Assembly: GCA_951394045.1 (NCBI GenBank)
Contig: OX595986.1
Span: forward strand, 1,798,001 to 1,862,000
Length of the DNA: 64,000 nucleotides
From: Nitzschia sp. DOCU1
Taxonomy: Eukaryota; Bacillariophyta; Bacillariophyceae; Bacillariales; Bacillariaceae
Direction of reading: 5' to 3'
How positions within the stretch are numbered: the stretch's first letter is position 1; the number at the start of each line of letters is the position of its first letter. A program made the position numbers and the translations under genes. Below are positions 1-14,338 of the stretch, piece by piece. The notes below the pieces were generated by a model, which ran no database searches, was not told the origin of the DNA, and worked only from the letters and a program-made list of their open reading frames with translations.

Positions 1-825
1 TGGCTCCAAGTACTGCTTGACTTCAGGCACGACCTTCTTGCGTGGCTTTCGCTTCCTCTTCTTCTTTCCATCTTGTGCAGCAGAGGCAACTTCATGGAAA
101 ACGGCATCTCCCATGATTTGCTCTTCTTCACCCTCTTCCTCGAGGTCTGGAAGCTCAAACGCTTCAGAAGTCACTGGCTCCATCGGAAGAGCAGCGGGCT
201 TTTCATTGTTGCTGTCAGAAGCCGTGGGTGAGGCAATCTGCGGAGGCATCAGCTGCATTTGAGAGAAGAACATGTTGTCCCAGTCAGTTCTGACAGGAGG
301 AAGTGCCACAGAGAGATCAGAGACGACGCTTTCTTGTGAAAGAGAGATTTCGGAAGCGGGGCCAGCAGCGAGAATGTCGCTATTGATCGAGACGTCCACA
401 TGAGGTCCAAGAATTCCCGTTGCCATCCAATCGCGGCTGGACAAGACTGCTTGCAGAGACTCTTTCATCTGGTTGTTGTCGGGCTGAGGAGCCGGAGTAA
501 CAACGAATGTGGGGATCGTCTTCTTGGGTGATGCCGACGAGTCGTCCTTGGGCTCGGGCTTGGTGAACTTCATCTGCCAATCATTGCTAGCAAACATTTG
601 AGAGAATGTGTCCTTGCTCTTGAAGAGGGACGGGACATCAAAGCTTGGCAAGGAGTTATCCTTGGAGAGAAAAGGGCTGGCAACGTCCGATGGCAAGGGA
701 AATTCCTGGCTCAGGAATTTACCAAAGTCAATGGAGGAAAACACATTGGCGCAATCGTTGCAAGTGGCGCACGATTCAGATTCTTGAGTGAGGTTGATGG
801 GTGTTTCGGTTTGTTGTTCCATCAT
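1..825 (-). CDS. DUF6824-type nuclear protein, 3' part outside the window (partial)
   Basis: The minus frame is open from the ATG at 825 to the window edge (275 codons), and a stop lies in frame upstream, so this start is well bounded. The protein is Ser/Pro/Asp-rich and low in complexity. Around residue 20 it has a short Cys cluster, CATCNDC. Three blocks recur in the complete neighbour at 1787-2950: NDWQMKF, SSRDWMATGILGPHVDV, and a basic segment KKKRKRKPRKKVVPE just before the edge. In the neighbour the basic segment leads straight into the DUF6824 domain, so that domain should start just beyond base 1. The basic run looks like a nuclear localisation signal. The function of the family is unknown, and a transcription-related role is only a guess. 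The two genes are tandem paralogues on the same strand. Confidence 0.7.
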   Translation of the reverse strand, partial: MMEQQTETPINLTQESESCATCNDCANVFSSIDFGKFLSQEFPLPSDVASPFLSKDNSLPSFDVPSLFKSKDTFSQMFASNDWQMKFTKPEPKDDSSASPKKTIPTFVVTPAPQPDNNQMKESLQAVLSSRDWMATGILGPHVDVSINSDILAAGPASEISLSQESVVSDLSVALPPVRTDWDNMFFSQMQLMPPQIASPTASDSNNEKPAALPMEPVTSEAFELPDLEEEGEEEQIMGDAVFHEVASAAQDGKKKRKRKPRKKVVPEVKQYLEP

Positions 826-1786
826 GATGTTGGAAGTCTTGTGATTGCTATCGAACGTTTGGCTTGTAGATAACAAAGTGCTAACCAGAAGCCATAGCCT
901 CAAGGCCGATGGTATGTGAATGAGGATCAAAGGTCGTCAATCAAGAATGATCGATGAAATGATGCCCGATTCCAATTTATGAGCGCAATGGCCGCAGCTT
1001 ATCTTGCGCCACTTATCGCGGAGCTCATCACGGGAGAAAAACGACAAATTTCAGTATTGCCTCGTCACCTCTACCGAACAAAAGTGAAGCCCAGTAGAAA
1101 AGCTACACATGTCCTACGGGCGAATTTTCTGGTAGCATCTCTACGGAAGAATACGTAGAAATCAATGCACGTTTGAAGTTCGTCGTCGTTCGAGGAATTC
1201 CTCTTCATTTTTTGATGCCGATCTTTAGCGATCGGCTCTGAAAGCATTCCGACGTGTTCTTTGTACACGCAACCCCCAGAATAGCCGATTGTTCCGGAGG
1301 GAATTTAGTAAGTCGTAGTTGGGTGGTTGTGCGTTGCACGTGCTTTGAGGATTGGCACGTCCACTGGACAGAGCCAGGACCATGGCGCATTCCTTTCACC
1401 CGGGTCGATGAGCAGACGGCCAAAGACTTGCTGCCGACGTCGACCCGCTACTAGGAGCTATTGCGATCAGCGACTAACTCAACCGCAAGAAGCAAGTTCC
1501 ACCAACAGTGGCCGACGGAGGAAGAAAACCACAAGCTCTCTAGGTAGCTGTGGTTAGATTGATCGCGATGGCTCTTCTGGTCGTCACGAGAATGAGTGAT
1601 TCACAAGCAACGATCGCCATTAACTTTCAAAAATGAGATATTCAACCAGCAGGAGCGCAAGGTGTAGTATCCTTTTAATGGAACCCGAGTCTCCTAATAT
1701 TAAACGTATACTTCTTTAAATATACCACATTGATAGCAAGTCGAATGAGAAAATGGCCATGATGCACGTCCGGTCAAGGCTATCGA
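826..1786. other. intergenic stretch between the two DUF6824 genes
   Basis: This stretch lies upstream of the partial gene and downstream of the complete one. Short overlapping open frames exist on both strands, but none has a recognisable domain or splice structure. It probably holds the promoter of the left gene and the 3' UTR of the right gene. No RNA gene was seen. Confidence 0.5.
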
Positions 1787-2950
1787 CTAAACAGCCAGGG
1801 TTGGGATCTTCGATGTATTGCCTGCCTTGGCGGAACCGCTGGTACTACTTCCCGGTGACATTCTGGACTTCCCCTGTCCATATTTCTCTCGCTTGGCGGC
1901 TCTAGCTTCTTCGGTATTATTCTCCCGTAATGCTTGTCCGACCTTTCTTCTCGCCATGATGTTTGGCACGATATAATATCTTCCACTAGCCGTATCGCGT
2001 TCGAGGAACCTCCCTTTCTGCTCTTTATTCACTTTATCGACAAGAGCCTGCGCAACTTGTGTCTTTTCGTTTTTATCACAGCCGCGATAATGATCCTGCA
2101 ATCCGATAACAAGATCCCGATATACCTTGTTGCCAGGGTGATGATTGGAACGTCCTCCCCTAATAATACAAGCGTGAAGAGCAATCGGGTCGACCAAGCA
2201 GATTTGCAGGGTTAGAAGTTTGCTCAAAGACTAATATAAACATAGAATCGCTCGACCAACCTACCTGCCAAATAAGACATCTTGGTCTGTGTACGTGTCG
2301 ACGAATTGCATTTTTTCCGGAACGACCTTCCGGGGCTTTCTCTTCTTGTCGCCACCTTTGTTAGATTTAGCAGGCGATGTGGAATTTTGAGATGCCAATG
2401 GCTGAGGTTGCGCCCTCGCTGCGGCTTCGACAAGTGGTGTGAGCTTGCTCGAGAACATGGCGTTCCAGTCAGTTTTATTATTATTCCCGGTTCGTTTTTT
2501 GGAAACCGACGATGCCGCTGCTGCGGCCGAATCGGTTGAAGTGGCAGCAGCAGATGCGATACCGAGTGAATCCTCAAATGTTTTGTCGTAGGTTACATCC
2601 ACATGACTCCGACCATAATCTTGTAACCACTCCCTCGAGGTGAAAAATCCATCGGCTGGGGCTGCTGCTTTGTGGGGTTGTTGTTGTCCTGCTGTTGGCG
2701 CGGCAACGGCAGGCGCCTTGCCGGCCAAGTCCTCGGATATGAGTGACCCCAATGCGTCCAAGCTTTTGAAAACACCACCAGATTCGCCCGCAGAGTCAAA
2801 GCCATTGAAGGACGCCGAAATGCGATCTCCGCTCTTTGTCGTCACTTCGAGCTTGCTAATATCGCCGGCTTGCTTGGCCAAAAACTCCATAAACTCCGCG
2901 CTCGAGAATATTCTCGAGCGAACACCTGAATCGTTTTCACTTTCGCTCAT
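1787..2950 (-). CDS. DUF6824-domain nuclear protein, complete, two exons
   Basis: Exon 1 is 2950-2265 and exon 2 is 2159-1787, separated by a 105-base GT-AG intron (2264-2160) that splits the Arg codon of the LFGRGG motif. The product is 352 residues. The first part is low complexity and contains SREWLQDYG and KTDWNAMF blocks plus a basic KKRKPRKVVPE segment like an NLS. The DUF6824 domain follows from about residue 218: DVLFGRGGRSNHHPGN, then YRDLV, GRFLERD and ARRKVGQALRE. This domain is expanded in diatoms and has no known biochemical role. I chose the start MSESEND because the longer frame to 3109 adds a compositionally odd leader. The paralogue at 1-825 shares the same block order. The gene is divergent from the channel gene to the right. 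Confidence 0.8.
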
Positions 2951-3877
2951 GTTCAGGAGAGGTAGATTTGTTTGCTTGGGGGGTGATTCAAAGGGATGGA
3001 ACTGGATGGCTATTGGTGAAGGAGTGTTCTGGAGTGTTGATGGTCTTCTGCGACCTCCATCGTTGGCCGTTGCGCGGATTTCCGTGCCTAACCTCGGTCT
3101 TCGCTTCACGACTGATCATACGTGGACCTTGCGTGGAACGCGGTCAGGCTGCTGTCGTGCATGTTTTTGAAAAGATTATGTGGGAAAATGCACTCGTACC
3201 TGGTACGATTGTCGTACCTGGTACGCTATAAATTTACATTGGTTATTACCACTAAATTAGACATACCTATAAACGTACCTTATCAAAAATTCGGCCCGTA
3301 CATATTCGATATATTTAGCCACCAACGGACACTCGATGCCAATGGGCATGCGGACATGCATAAGTCAACAGCCGAGCTCGTCCATCGAATTCGGAGCCGG
3401 CGCGTGCTTTTCTTTCCCCCCTTCCGAGCCATACTCGCGCTTTCAGATAAATTGTTTAAATTTCTTTACTGGCAACCGTCAAGTAAATCCACCGTTCGAC
3501 AACAGGGGAGCTGTATCGGAAGGACGCATCACAGAGCACATGCACATACGTGGATGCATCACTTCCGTTCCGCTTCGATTTCTCTCTATCTTCATCGCGG
3601 TGCTTCCCGCCTTTTTTCGTTACTCTTCAAAGCGTCATACCGTTTCCATTACTTGGTTAGGTTGATCTAATAAAACAGATCTCACATACCATCAAAGCTT
3701 ACCTGGTAGTTGTTACTTGCGTGTTATTCGGGTTGTCTCTTGTCTCTATATCGACTGCGGGGTTGCACTGTGAGAATAACAGCGCTGCTTTCGAACTTAA
3801 TACTTGAGGATCAACGTCAACGATTGATCGATATCTTTCTTTCCGTAATCGCAACTTTCTGTGTGCGCTGTAATAAA
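2951..3877. other. divergent promoter region, DUF6824 gene / OSCA channel gene
   Basis: About 0.9 kb separates the two start codons. An open frame on the plus strand (3122-3670) has no recognisable features and is probably chance. The notable content is a duplicated palindrome at 3195-3225, listed separately. Confidence 0.5.
3195..3225. promoter_or_regulatory. twice-repeated 13-base palindrome, putative regulator site
   Basis: CGTACCTGGTACG occurs at 3195-3207 and again, identically, at 3213-3225, an 18-base period. Each copy is a palindrome apart from its centre base. It lies about 245 bases upstream of the DUF6824 start and about 650 upstream of the channel start. The form suits a dimeric DNA-binding protein, but no known factor was recognised. 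Confidence 0.4.
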
Positions 3878-6800
3878 ATGGCGACATATCAGGATTACTA
3901 TGAGGCCTTTGAATACGAAACAGAGCCGCTCCATATTCGAATGTTGCGGGAACTCGCGAACTATGCCAGCTCTTCTTCCAAATACCAATACAACAGCAGC
4001 AGCACTTATTCGACCTCGAACTCAACTGACGACACTGACGATTTCACATCCAAATTCAACGCTGCCCAGGATGTCTCGGTGGACACTGTCGTCACTTCCT
4101 TATTTTTGAACGCCGTGGCCTTTGTGGTGCTCATGTCGACCTACGAATTTCTGCGGAGATCTTTCCCAGCTGTTTATTCTTCTCAGATCAAGCGCCGGTA
4201 CAAGGCTGGTCTTCCGGAATCCGATGATAATTCTGACAACGGTATAAGACCGGTTCCTTCCTTTTCTGCGCTCGGCCGTAGTGAGTCACTAATGGCACTC
4301 GACAAATCACTCCCCGATGTTATCTCGTTCAACTGGGTTGCCTCGGTCTTCAATGTTTCCTGGGCAACGGTTCGAAAATACTCTGGTCTCGATGGCTACT
4401 TTTTTCTTCGGTTGATTCGAATGAACTTGAGAATATGCGCTGTTACCTCATTTTGGGCGCTCTTCATCCTAGTGCCCGTCTATGCTACGGGCGCGAATCA
4501 AAATGGAGAGGAGGGCTGGTACCACGTCTCCGTTGCAAATGTCGTTAAGGGGAGCTGGAGAATGTGGATTCCCAGCGTATTTGTCTACATGTTCAGTGGC
4601 TTTGTCTTTTTCGTCATGAAACAAGAATACCGTCATTTTCTAGAGCTGAGAATGGACTTTTTGGCGCGAGGTTCCAGTCATGTGCACCCACAGCACCATT
4701 ATTCTTTGCTGGTGGAAAACATTCCGCATGACTTACGCAGCGAAAAGGCCTTGTATGACTATTTCGACAAGCTTTTCCCTGGGAAGATCCACAGTGCCAG
4801 TGTTGTACTCAACCTTCCTGATCTAGAAGCGGTCAAGGCGCGGTGTTTGCGAGTCTGTCGAAGATTAGAAAAGAGCATTGCATACTGGCATGCAACTGGA
4901 ACTCGACCGACACATAATGTTGGAAGTCCACGTATGAGCATTCTCGGGGTAGATCTTGCTCCTTTTGATTGTTCTTGTGGTGCCTATCCTGAGTAGGTGA
5001 CATGTGCTGCGAAATTAGTACCCGTTCGTTGCTTGTTCTATTGCTCACTTGTGTTTGTCTTTCAGTGTTGCCTACGTCGACAATCGTGCGGTGAATGAAC
5101 GACCTGCTCGCGGTACCCACGTGGATTCGATTTCTTATTATACATACGATCTTGCCGACTGCAATAGAAACATGTACAATATGCAACAGCGCAAGGCTGA
5201 ACTCGCGTTAACGGGGGGTGCATCGTTTGATGTGGACACTTGGATAGCACGGCTCATGATCTCTGCCAATGAAGTCGCCGACCAGATTATGATTGACTCT
5301 GCAGAAGACAATGCGCTGCGCGCAACGTATACCTCCTTTGACGAAACCTATGGTGTCCCCATTCCACAAGCGGAACTAATGTCGTCCCATTATGGGTCCT
5401 TCGGCACTAAAATGATGGGTATGAGTCCAAGAACAACGCAGTGTGCCCCATATGCCAAGCGATACGACGCCCGTGCCTTGCACAAGCCTGCTTCTACGAA
5501 GCTTGGACAAGTAGCAGAGGATCACAGTAGCGACGAGGAGGTGCCTCCTGGACCACCCAAGACATCATCGTCGGAACAATTGTTGGTAAGTTTTGTATGG
5601 TCGTGGGGTTCGGATCCAATTCCTGCTCAACCCTAATCTCTTTTCTACGTTTGTTGAAGGATTCGGGACACGAAAAGAACCCCAAGTATAAGGTCCCCGG
5701 CTCTCTCTCCGAAGAAAGAAGTATATTCCGCAGGTTGGCAGGCAGAGTTGGACTCGACTATATTGTGGCCGGGTTTAAATTTGCGAACCGGCAATTAGGT
5801 AAGTTGAGCTTGATTCGTGTCGTTCAAGGCTAGAAGGTCGTCTCTGACATAATTGGTGTCGTAGATCACGCTGTGGAGGGTGCAATCGGAGCGACAATGT
5901 CATCGACTGGGTTTGTCACATTCCTGGATTTGACTTCTGTCACTTTCGCCGCCACTACTCCCTTGACGAGCAAGCCTCAAATTCTCGATGTACAGGTAGC
6001 ACCAGAACCTCGTGATATTCTGTGGGCCAATGCACATGTCTCAGCGAAAGAAATACAAGGGCGAGAACGAATTGTGAATTTCCTTCTCATCGTCGGTGGC
6101 TTCTTTTGGATCGTACCTTTGGCGGCGATTCAAGCCTTCGCCAAGGCGGATTTTATTGCGCGAATTCCCGGCATGGAATGGATCTTAACAGCGGGAGGTG
6201 GCTCTGTGTCAAAGTTTGTCAACGGTTACTTGCCGGTCGTTGCTTTGCTTACTCTCATTTTGATCCTACCGCTCATGTTCGAGGTCATTGCACGAAGGTA
6301 TGAGCGAAGAAAGACAGTCTCCGATGTGCAAGCTTCTATGCTTGGTCGATATTTCTACTACCAAGTCTTGAACCTGTACATTACGGTCACAGCGGGTTCT
6401 CTTTGGAGATCGCTCGCTGACATTTTGAATCGCCCGTCGAGTCTGCTTGAACTGCTGGGTTCATCTCTTCCTTCGATGGTGGGATATTTTGTAGCGCTTC
6501 TGGTGACAAAAATCCTTGCTGGTTTGCCAATCGTCTTTCTGAGAGTCGGGGCTTTGTCAAGAATGATGCTCCTGCGGTCACTGACCCCCCAGGAGGCCAA
6601 GCTGTCCCAGCGCGAACTTGACGAAATTTATCGTCCTGAAAATGTGCAGTATGGATGGGAGTTCCCCACCCAGCTTCTTGTGATCATGATTGTTTTTACG
6701 TACGCCGTCATTTGCCCGGTGATTCTACCTGTCGGCTTCCTCTATTTCTCTTTCGCGTTGATTGTCTACAAGAAGCAAGTGCTCTATGTTTATCAACCTG

Positions 6801-7419
6801 TCTATGAAAGCGGCGGGGCGATGTTTCCGACCGCGTTGCAACGAACTCTGTTTGGGCTTTGTTGCGGCCAGCTCACCATGATCGGATACTTGAGTACAAG
6901 AGGTTTTTATCACCAGGTTCTCTTTCTTTTGCCCCTTCCGGTGGGCACTGTGTGGGGAATGGGGTATTTCAGTCAGCATTATGCGAGTAAGTGCAACGTT
7001 GTTAACGGATGTATTTGGTCAACCGGGAAATTTCACTCACATTTCTTTGCTGATCGACAACAGAACCATCGACACGATTGAGCCTGGAACGCGCGAGAGA
7101 ATATGATCGCGTCAGCGAAATCCTAGCGGCTAACAACGTCTCTATGCACGGTTTCGATGAGTTGTCCGACGACGCCCCGGTGGAGTTTGGGATCGAAGGA
7201 AGGCGCATTCATTTCGACAAGAACTCCTACCGCCAGCCGGTGTTGACAGAAGAACCGATGCTCCCACGCCCCTACCGCTGGGGGCAACCGGATCCTTTGG
7301 CGACCGAATGTATAGAACGGCTCAAAAGTCTTCAGGACTACGCATTGATGACAGAAAACGCCCCCACCTCCAATCCAGGGGACGGGGAGAAGCAACAATT
7401 CCAAACGACCCTTAGCTAG
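3878..7419 (+). CDS. OSCA/CSC1 (TMEM63-like) mechanosensitive cation channel, five exons
   Basis: Exons are 3878-4992, 5066-5585, 5660-5798, 5865-6986 and 7064-7419. All four introns are GT-AG and the joins keep frame, giving 1083 residues. After an acidic, Ser-rich N-terminus the first membrane segment is near residue 70-88. More membrane segments and a soluble cytosolic part (PHM7_cyt-like) follow. Then comes the RSN1_7TM/DUF221 region, opened by the family motif TGFVTFLDLTSVTFAATTPL and followed by APEPRDILWANAHVS. The channel region has many hydrophobic helices, for example ILLVI- and LPVVALLTLILILPLMF-type runs. Relatives in plants and animals are calcium-permeable channels gated by osmotic or mechanical stress, and this role is inferred from the family. 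The start at 3878 follows AAA and gives MATYQDYYEAF; a longer frame to 3710 is not needed. Confidence 0.9.
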
Positions 7420-7709
7420 GTCGCGGTCGATGCGTGATCGCGTCCGACTACAAGGCAAAGCATCATCTTATTGTGTAATTGCATCGCTTTAAGTGATAGA
7501 ACAACTCAATTTTTGCTGACATATACACGAGGTCCTCTCTATTTTTAGCAGTGCTGTGCAAGGAATTTTCAAAAAGATAGTTGGGATTACCAGGCTTCAA
7601 ACTCAGAGACAGGCTGGGCGATGCGAGGTCTCTTCTTTGGCTCTTGGCCCTTGAAAAGAGCCGCGCAGGAGAGCTTCGTGGCAACGCCCCGCTTTCGTTT
7701 ACCAAGTTG

Positions 7710-7952
7710 CTAGGAGACCACGCAACACCCTGATTCTCCTGATGCCCCGGCAGATGTATGAAAGATGTTGGGGGCACCACCCTCCGTCACAACAAACCCG
7801 TCTTTGCTTTGTGACCCAGCAATCGACGAGGCTATCCTTGAACAGCTCGCGGATGTCTTATCGGCACCCTTGACCACGTCCAACTTCTTTTTCAGACGCT
7901 TGACTTCCGCCTCCATGAGTTGAAGTTCGGTAATTCCACCCACCTCCGACAT
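7710..7952 (-). CDS. small G-protein gamma-subunit-like protein with CaaX box
   Basis: This is an 80-residue single-exon protein. Residues 7-28 form a short amphipathic helix or coiled coil (ELQLMEAEVKRLKKKLDVV), followed by DKTSASCSRIASSI. That resembles the helix and the S-A-S-C stretch of heterotrimeric G-protein gamma subunits, especially plant forms. The C-terminus is GCCVVS: CVVS is a CaaX box expected to be farnesylated, and the preceding Cys could be palmitoylated, as in other gamma subunits. The DPL motif typical of the GGL domain is not clear. It would act at the cytosolic membrane face with a G-beta protein. Because it is so short, another prenylated coiled-coil peptide is possible. 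Confidence 0.6.
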   Translation of the reverse strand: MSEVGGITELQLMEAEVKRLKKKLDVVKGADKTSASCSRIASSIAGSQSKDGFVVTEGGAPNIFHTSAGASGESGCCVVS

Positions 7953-8505
7953 GGCTTGGCTTCTCTTAACGTTTCACGGTTACTATCTTAATGTTGAGAC
8001 GTTGAGATGGGTCTCTGGTCGTTGTTCCGAAGGAGAAAAGGATTGCAATGGTGTAGACAAAACGCCGATCGGGAGTTGGGAACCCTTCGTTTGATACAGC
8101 GAAATCCAAGGGATAGGCTTGAGTTGATCTCATGGTGCTGGAGCATGCACGAGCGAGGATGAAAGTGCCTCCGCCGCCGACAGGATAGCGAACGTCCAGC
8201 CGCGCGGGCGTTGGGCTGGCGGATTTTGGGACGCGCTGGCCGGGCTCTGGGCGCGCTGGCATGGGATTGCCAGCGCGCATCCCTCCAACGTCTGGCCTTC
8301 GTTCATTTTTCACGTCCGATGGCCGATCCCCCTCTTGCTATCGTAGCTTGCTCTCTCCTCCATCATCGTCTGGGCGTCATGTGGAGGATCGGATCGAAAC
8401 ATAGATGTTGTGACTCTAACGTTGGTAGACCTCAAAGTTGTCAAAGTTGAGAGTTCCCTTGAAGAAAGCTAAGAAGGATACTCGAGGCGCGAGATCCCAA
8501 ACAAA
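7953..8505. other. divergent promoter region, G-gamma-like gene / U1-70K
   Basis: The 0.55-kb region between two start codons has no credible gene. It is GC-rich between 8195 and 8280, where GCGCTGGC-type words recur in both orientations and one pair forms a perfect hairpin (listed separately). Confidence 0.5.
8251..8278. repeat. perfect 11-base inverted repeat in divergent promoter
   Basis: GCGCGCTGGCA at 8251-8261 pairs with TGCCAGCGCGC at 8268-8278 across a 6-base loop. A related CGCGCTGGC copy lies at 8232-8240. It sits about 230 bases upstream of the U1-70K start, so it could be a clustered factor site or a cruciform. Confidence 0.45.
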
Positions 8506-9585
8506 ATGAGTGGACGCAAAATGACACCAAGAGGGCAGATGACGCGAGGCAACACTTCCGGGCCGGCCGTCATGTTGATGCCACCACATATTCGGGCAAC
8601 CTTCATGCCGCCGCCACCGCTAAAGTCGATACCACCCATCAAGTATCGACGCAAGCATCCAGTCACTGGAGTGATGGCATATCTTGATAAATTTGAAAAG
8701 ACTCCACCAAAGGAACGAGTGGTCCAGCCCACTCCTATGGAACTCAAGGAGCAGAAACGCAAACAGCGCGAGAAGGACCAGGAGGAGAGACTCGCTCCGC
8801 TCATCGAACAATATCGCCGAGAACAACAAGAATTGGAGGGAAAGTTTCAGGGCATGAATTGCTACAATACGCTCTTTGTGGGGCGACTAGCCTACGAAGT
8901 TACGGAACGAAAGCTATTGAGAGAAATGGAAGCCTTTGGACCTGTTCGTGATCTTAAGCTTGTGTCGGATAAGGAAGGAAAGTCCAGAGGATATGCATTT
9001 GTAGAATATGAAAACGAGGAAGATATGAAACGAGCCTATCGCGCGGCAGATGGTATGAGAATCGAAGGGCGCGAAATCGTAGCGGATGTCGAGAGAGGAC
9101 ACACGGTGCCGACGTGGTTGCCGCGTAGACTTGGCGGTGGACTTGGAGGAACAAGGTACGATGGAACGAGAACTATTATTATGATTCCATGACATGCTCG
9201 TTTGCCAACTAACCAACCGTTTCGCGGCTTTCACAGACTTGGTGGAAAGGACCAAAACATTCGAACCCCAGGTAGATTCGATCCAAGTCGTCAGGAATCT
9301 CGCCCGCCTCCCATGATGATGATGGACGGACCGCCCGGTGGAATGGGTAGAGGACAAGGTCCACCGCCAATGTATGGAGGAGATTACGATGGCCGCGGTG
9401 GACCACCCATGGGGTACCGGGACGGCCCACCACCACCTCCGTATGGAGGAGGCGGCGGGTATGGCGGAGGCCCTCCGCCACGACGTGATTATGGAGGTGG
9501 TAGTAGCGACGGCAGTAATCGGCGGCGTCGCCGTTCTCGAAGTCGCAGCCCCGACAGGCGCTATGCACCTAGACCAAGATACTAG
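8506..9585 (+). CDS. SNRNP70: U1 small nuclear ribonucleoprotein 70 kDa (U1-70K)
   Basis: Exons 8506-9155 and 9237-9585 (81-base GT-AG intron) give 332 residues. The N-terminus has the U1-70K-specific region (YRRKHPVTGVMAYLDKFEKT, then a charged helix), which wraps U1 snRNP core proteins. The RRM covers about residues 121-200, with RNP2 TLFVGRL and RNP1 KSRGYAFVEY, and binds stem-loop I of U1 snRNA. After the conserved GRTV-like ERGHTVPTWLPRRLGGGLGGTR block comes a Gly/Pro/Met-rich tail ending in RRRRRSRSRSPDRR, a short RS-like segment. It acts in the nucleus in 5' splice-site recognition. The intron falls exactly after GGTR, and without splicing the frame would stop after 228 codons. Confidence 0.95.
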
Positions 9586-9662
9586 AGGCGATTAAAGAGA
9601 TAGTGCTGTGGTTGTGTTGATCGGAATCTACGAATTTACAGTCTACTGCTCGTGACATTGTC

Positions 9663-10406
9663 TTAGACCTCACCACTTTCGTCCTCCTCTGCCATCATTC
9701 TTACCCCGTTCGTGACGCTAGACCATACTCTGTCGGCATCCTCTTCTGTAATGATACTAAAACGCGTGGAATAAAAGGGCGGGTTAGTTGTAAGCCAGGC
9801 GACAACAATGATTCTGGCAATGCATGGTCTGCTTTCTTACTTGTGAAATCTGAGAGTCAAAGTAACAAAAAGTGCCAACAAAAGAACAGTTAGTTCTTCT
9901 CTCCATCGTGTTCAAACCAGACGCCTTTCCCCCACTTACACTCGGTCCGAAAATTCCCTGTCTGTCATCCCTTCCAGTGCGACACTCCCGACAAAGTCAT
10001 CGTGTTCCACCGCCACACACGGCGCCATTTTACAGGCTCCCAAACATGGACCTTCTGCTACTTCTATCACTGGAACGTCACCTTCGCCCTTGGAACGAAC
10101 ATAAAAGGCAGCAAAGGTAGATAGGGAATCCAACCCGAGATTTTTTCGCCTCTTGGCGCAACTTGTGGACATGCAAGTGACAATCTTGAATTTTGATGCT
10201 GCTGCCTGTAATTCAGGGGATGACAAATCAATTATTTCCATCGTTTCTTCGGGGCCGACCTCTCCGCGAGCCTGACATGCTGTCGTAGTAGAACGTGGTG
10301 AACCTGGCGTCGTTGATCTCGTCGTCGGGTGAAAGGATTCCACAGTTGCTGTGATCAACAGCACCAGCTGAACCGCTCGAAAGATCGAATACGTAGAAGA
10401 CCTCAT
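9663..10406 (-). CDS. plastid-type thioredoxin-like [2Fe-2S] ferredoxin protein
   Basis: Exons 10406-9940 and 9756-9663 (intron 9939-9757, 183 bases) give 186 residues ending EDESGEV. The N-terminus is a hydrophobic signal sequence (AVQLVLLITATVESFHP) with a Phe after the likely cleavage point and a Ser/Thr-rich tail, which is the bipartite form used for diatom plastid import. The mature part has a C-x4-C pair (Cys78, Cys83) and a C-x3-C pair (Cys121, Cys125) in the order seen in thioredoxin-like [2Fe-2S] ferredoxins and NuoE-type domains, with VPVIEVAEGPCLGACKMAP typical of that fold. It probably carries one [2Fe-2S] cluster for electron transfer in the plastid. The partner is unknown. It is divergent from PRP5 over about 0.4 kb. 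Confidence 0.8.
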
Positions 10407-10818
10407 CTCAATTTCACGAATCTCGGAACGTGGAATGTAGCGAGCAGTGAGGGGATGACGATTTTTGTTATCCTAGGCTGGTCGTCGTCGTCTCATCATG
10501 GTCTACAGAACTTTTCTGGTGGGAGAAATGCGGAGGTGGCGACCAAAAAAAGTGAGCGCGTTTTCGCGTTTCTGCCTACGTCACTGCCTACTTAGGGGAT
10601 GATTCGTCAAAGAGGGGAGCCCTTTGAAACGTGTCCCTCTTCGTCCCCCTTTGTTCAACAGCCACGAACTGAAACTAAACGATGGAGCCTCTCTATTAGA
10701 GAGAGAGGACCATACCGACAACAACACCTTTGGTGGAGATGTTGATTAGAATCAAGAATATCGGTGACTTGACGAAGAAAGGCTGCTTTCTAGTTGCTGT
10801 TGCGTATCAGAAGAGAGC
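10407..10818. other. divergent promoter region, ferredoxin-like gene / PRP5
   Basis: About 0.4 kb lies between the two start codons. It contains no credible gene and no repeat that stands out. Short runs of GAGAGA occur near 10700. Confidence 0.4.

Positions 10819-14338
<3,520 letters not shown>

Noticed and set aside
3122..3670. 182-codon plus-strand open frame
   Set aside because: It starts from a non-ATG codon, lies in a divergent promoter and has no recognisable protein features.
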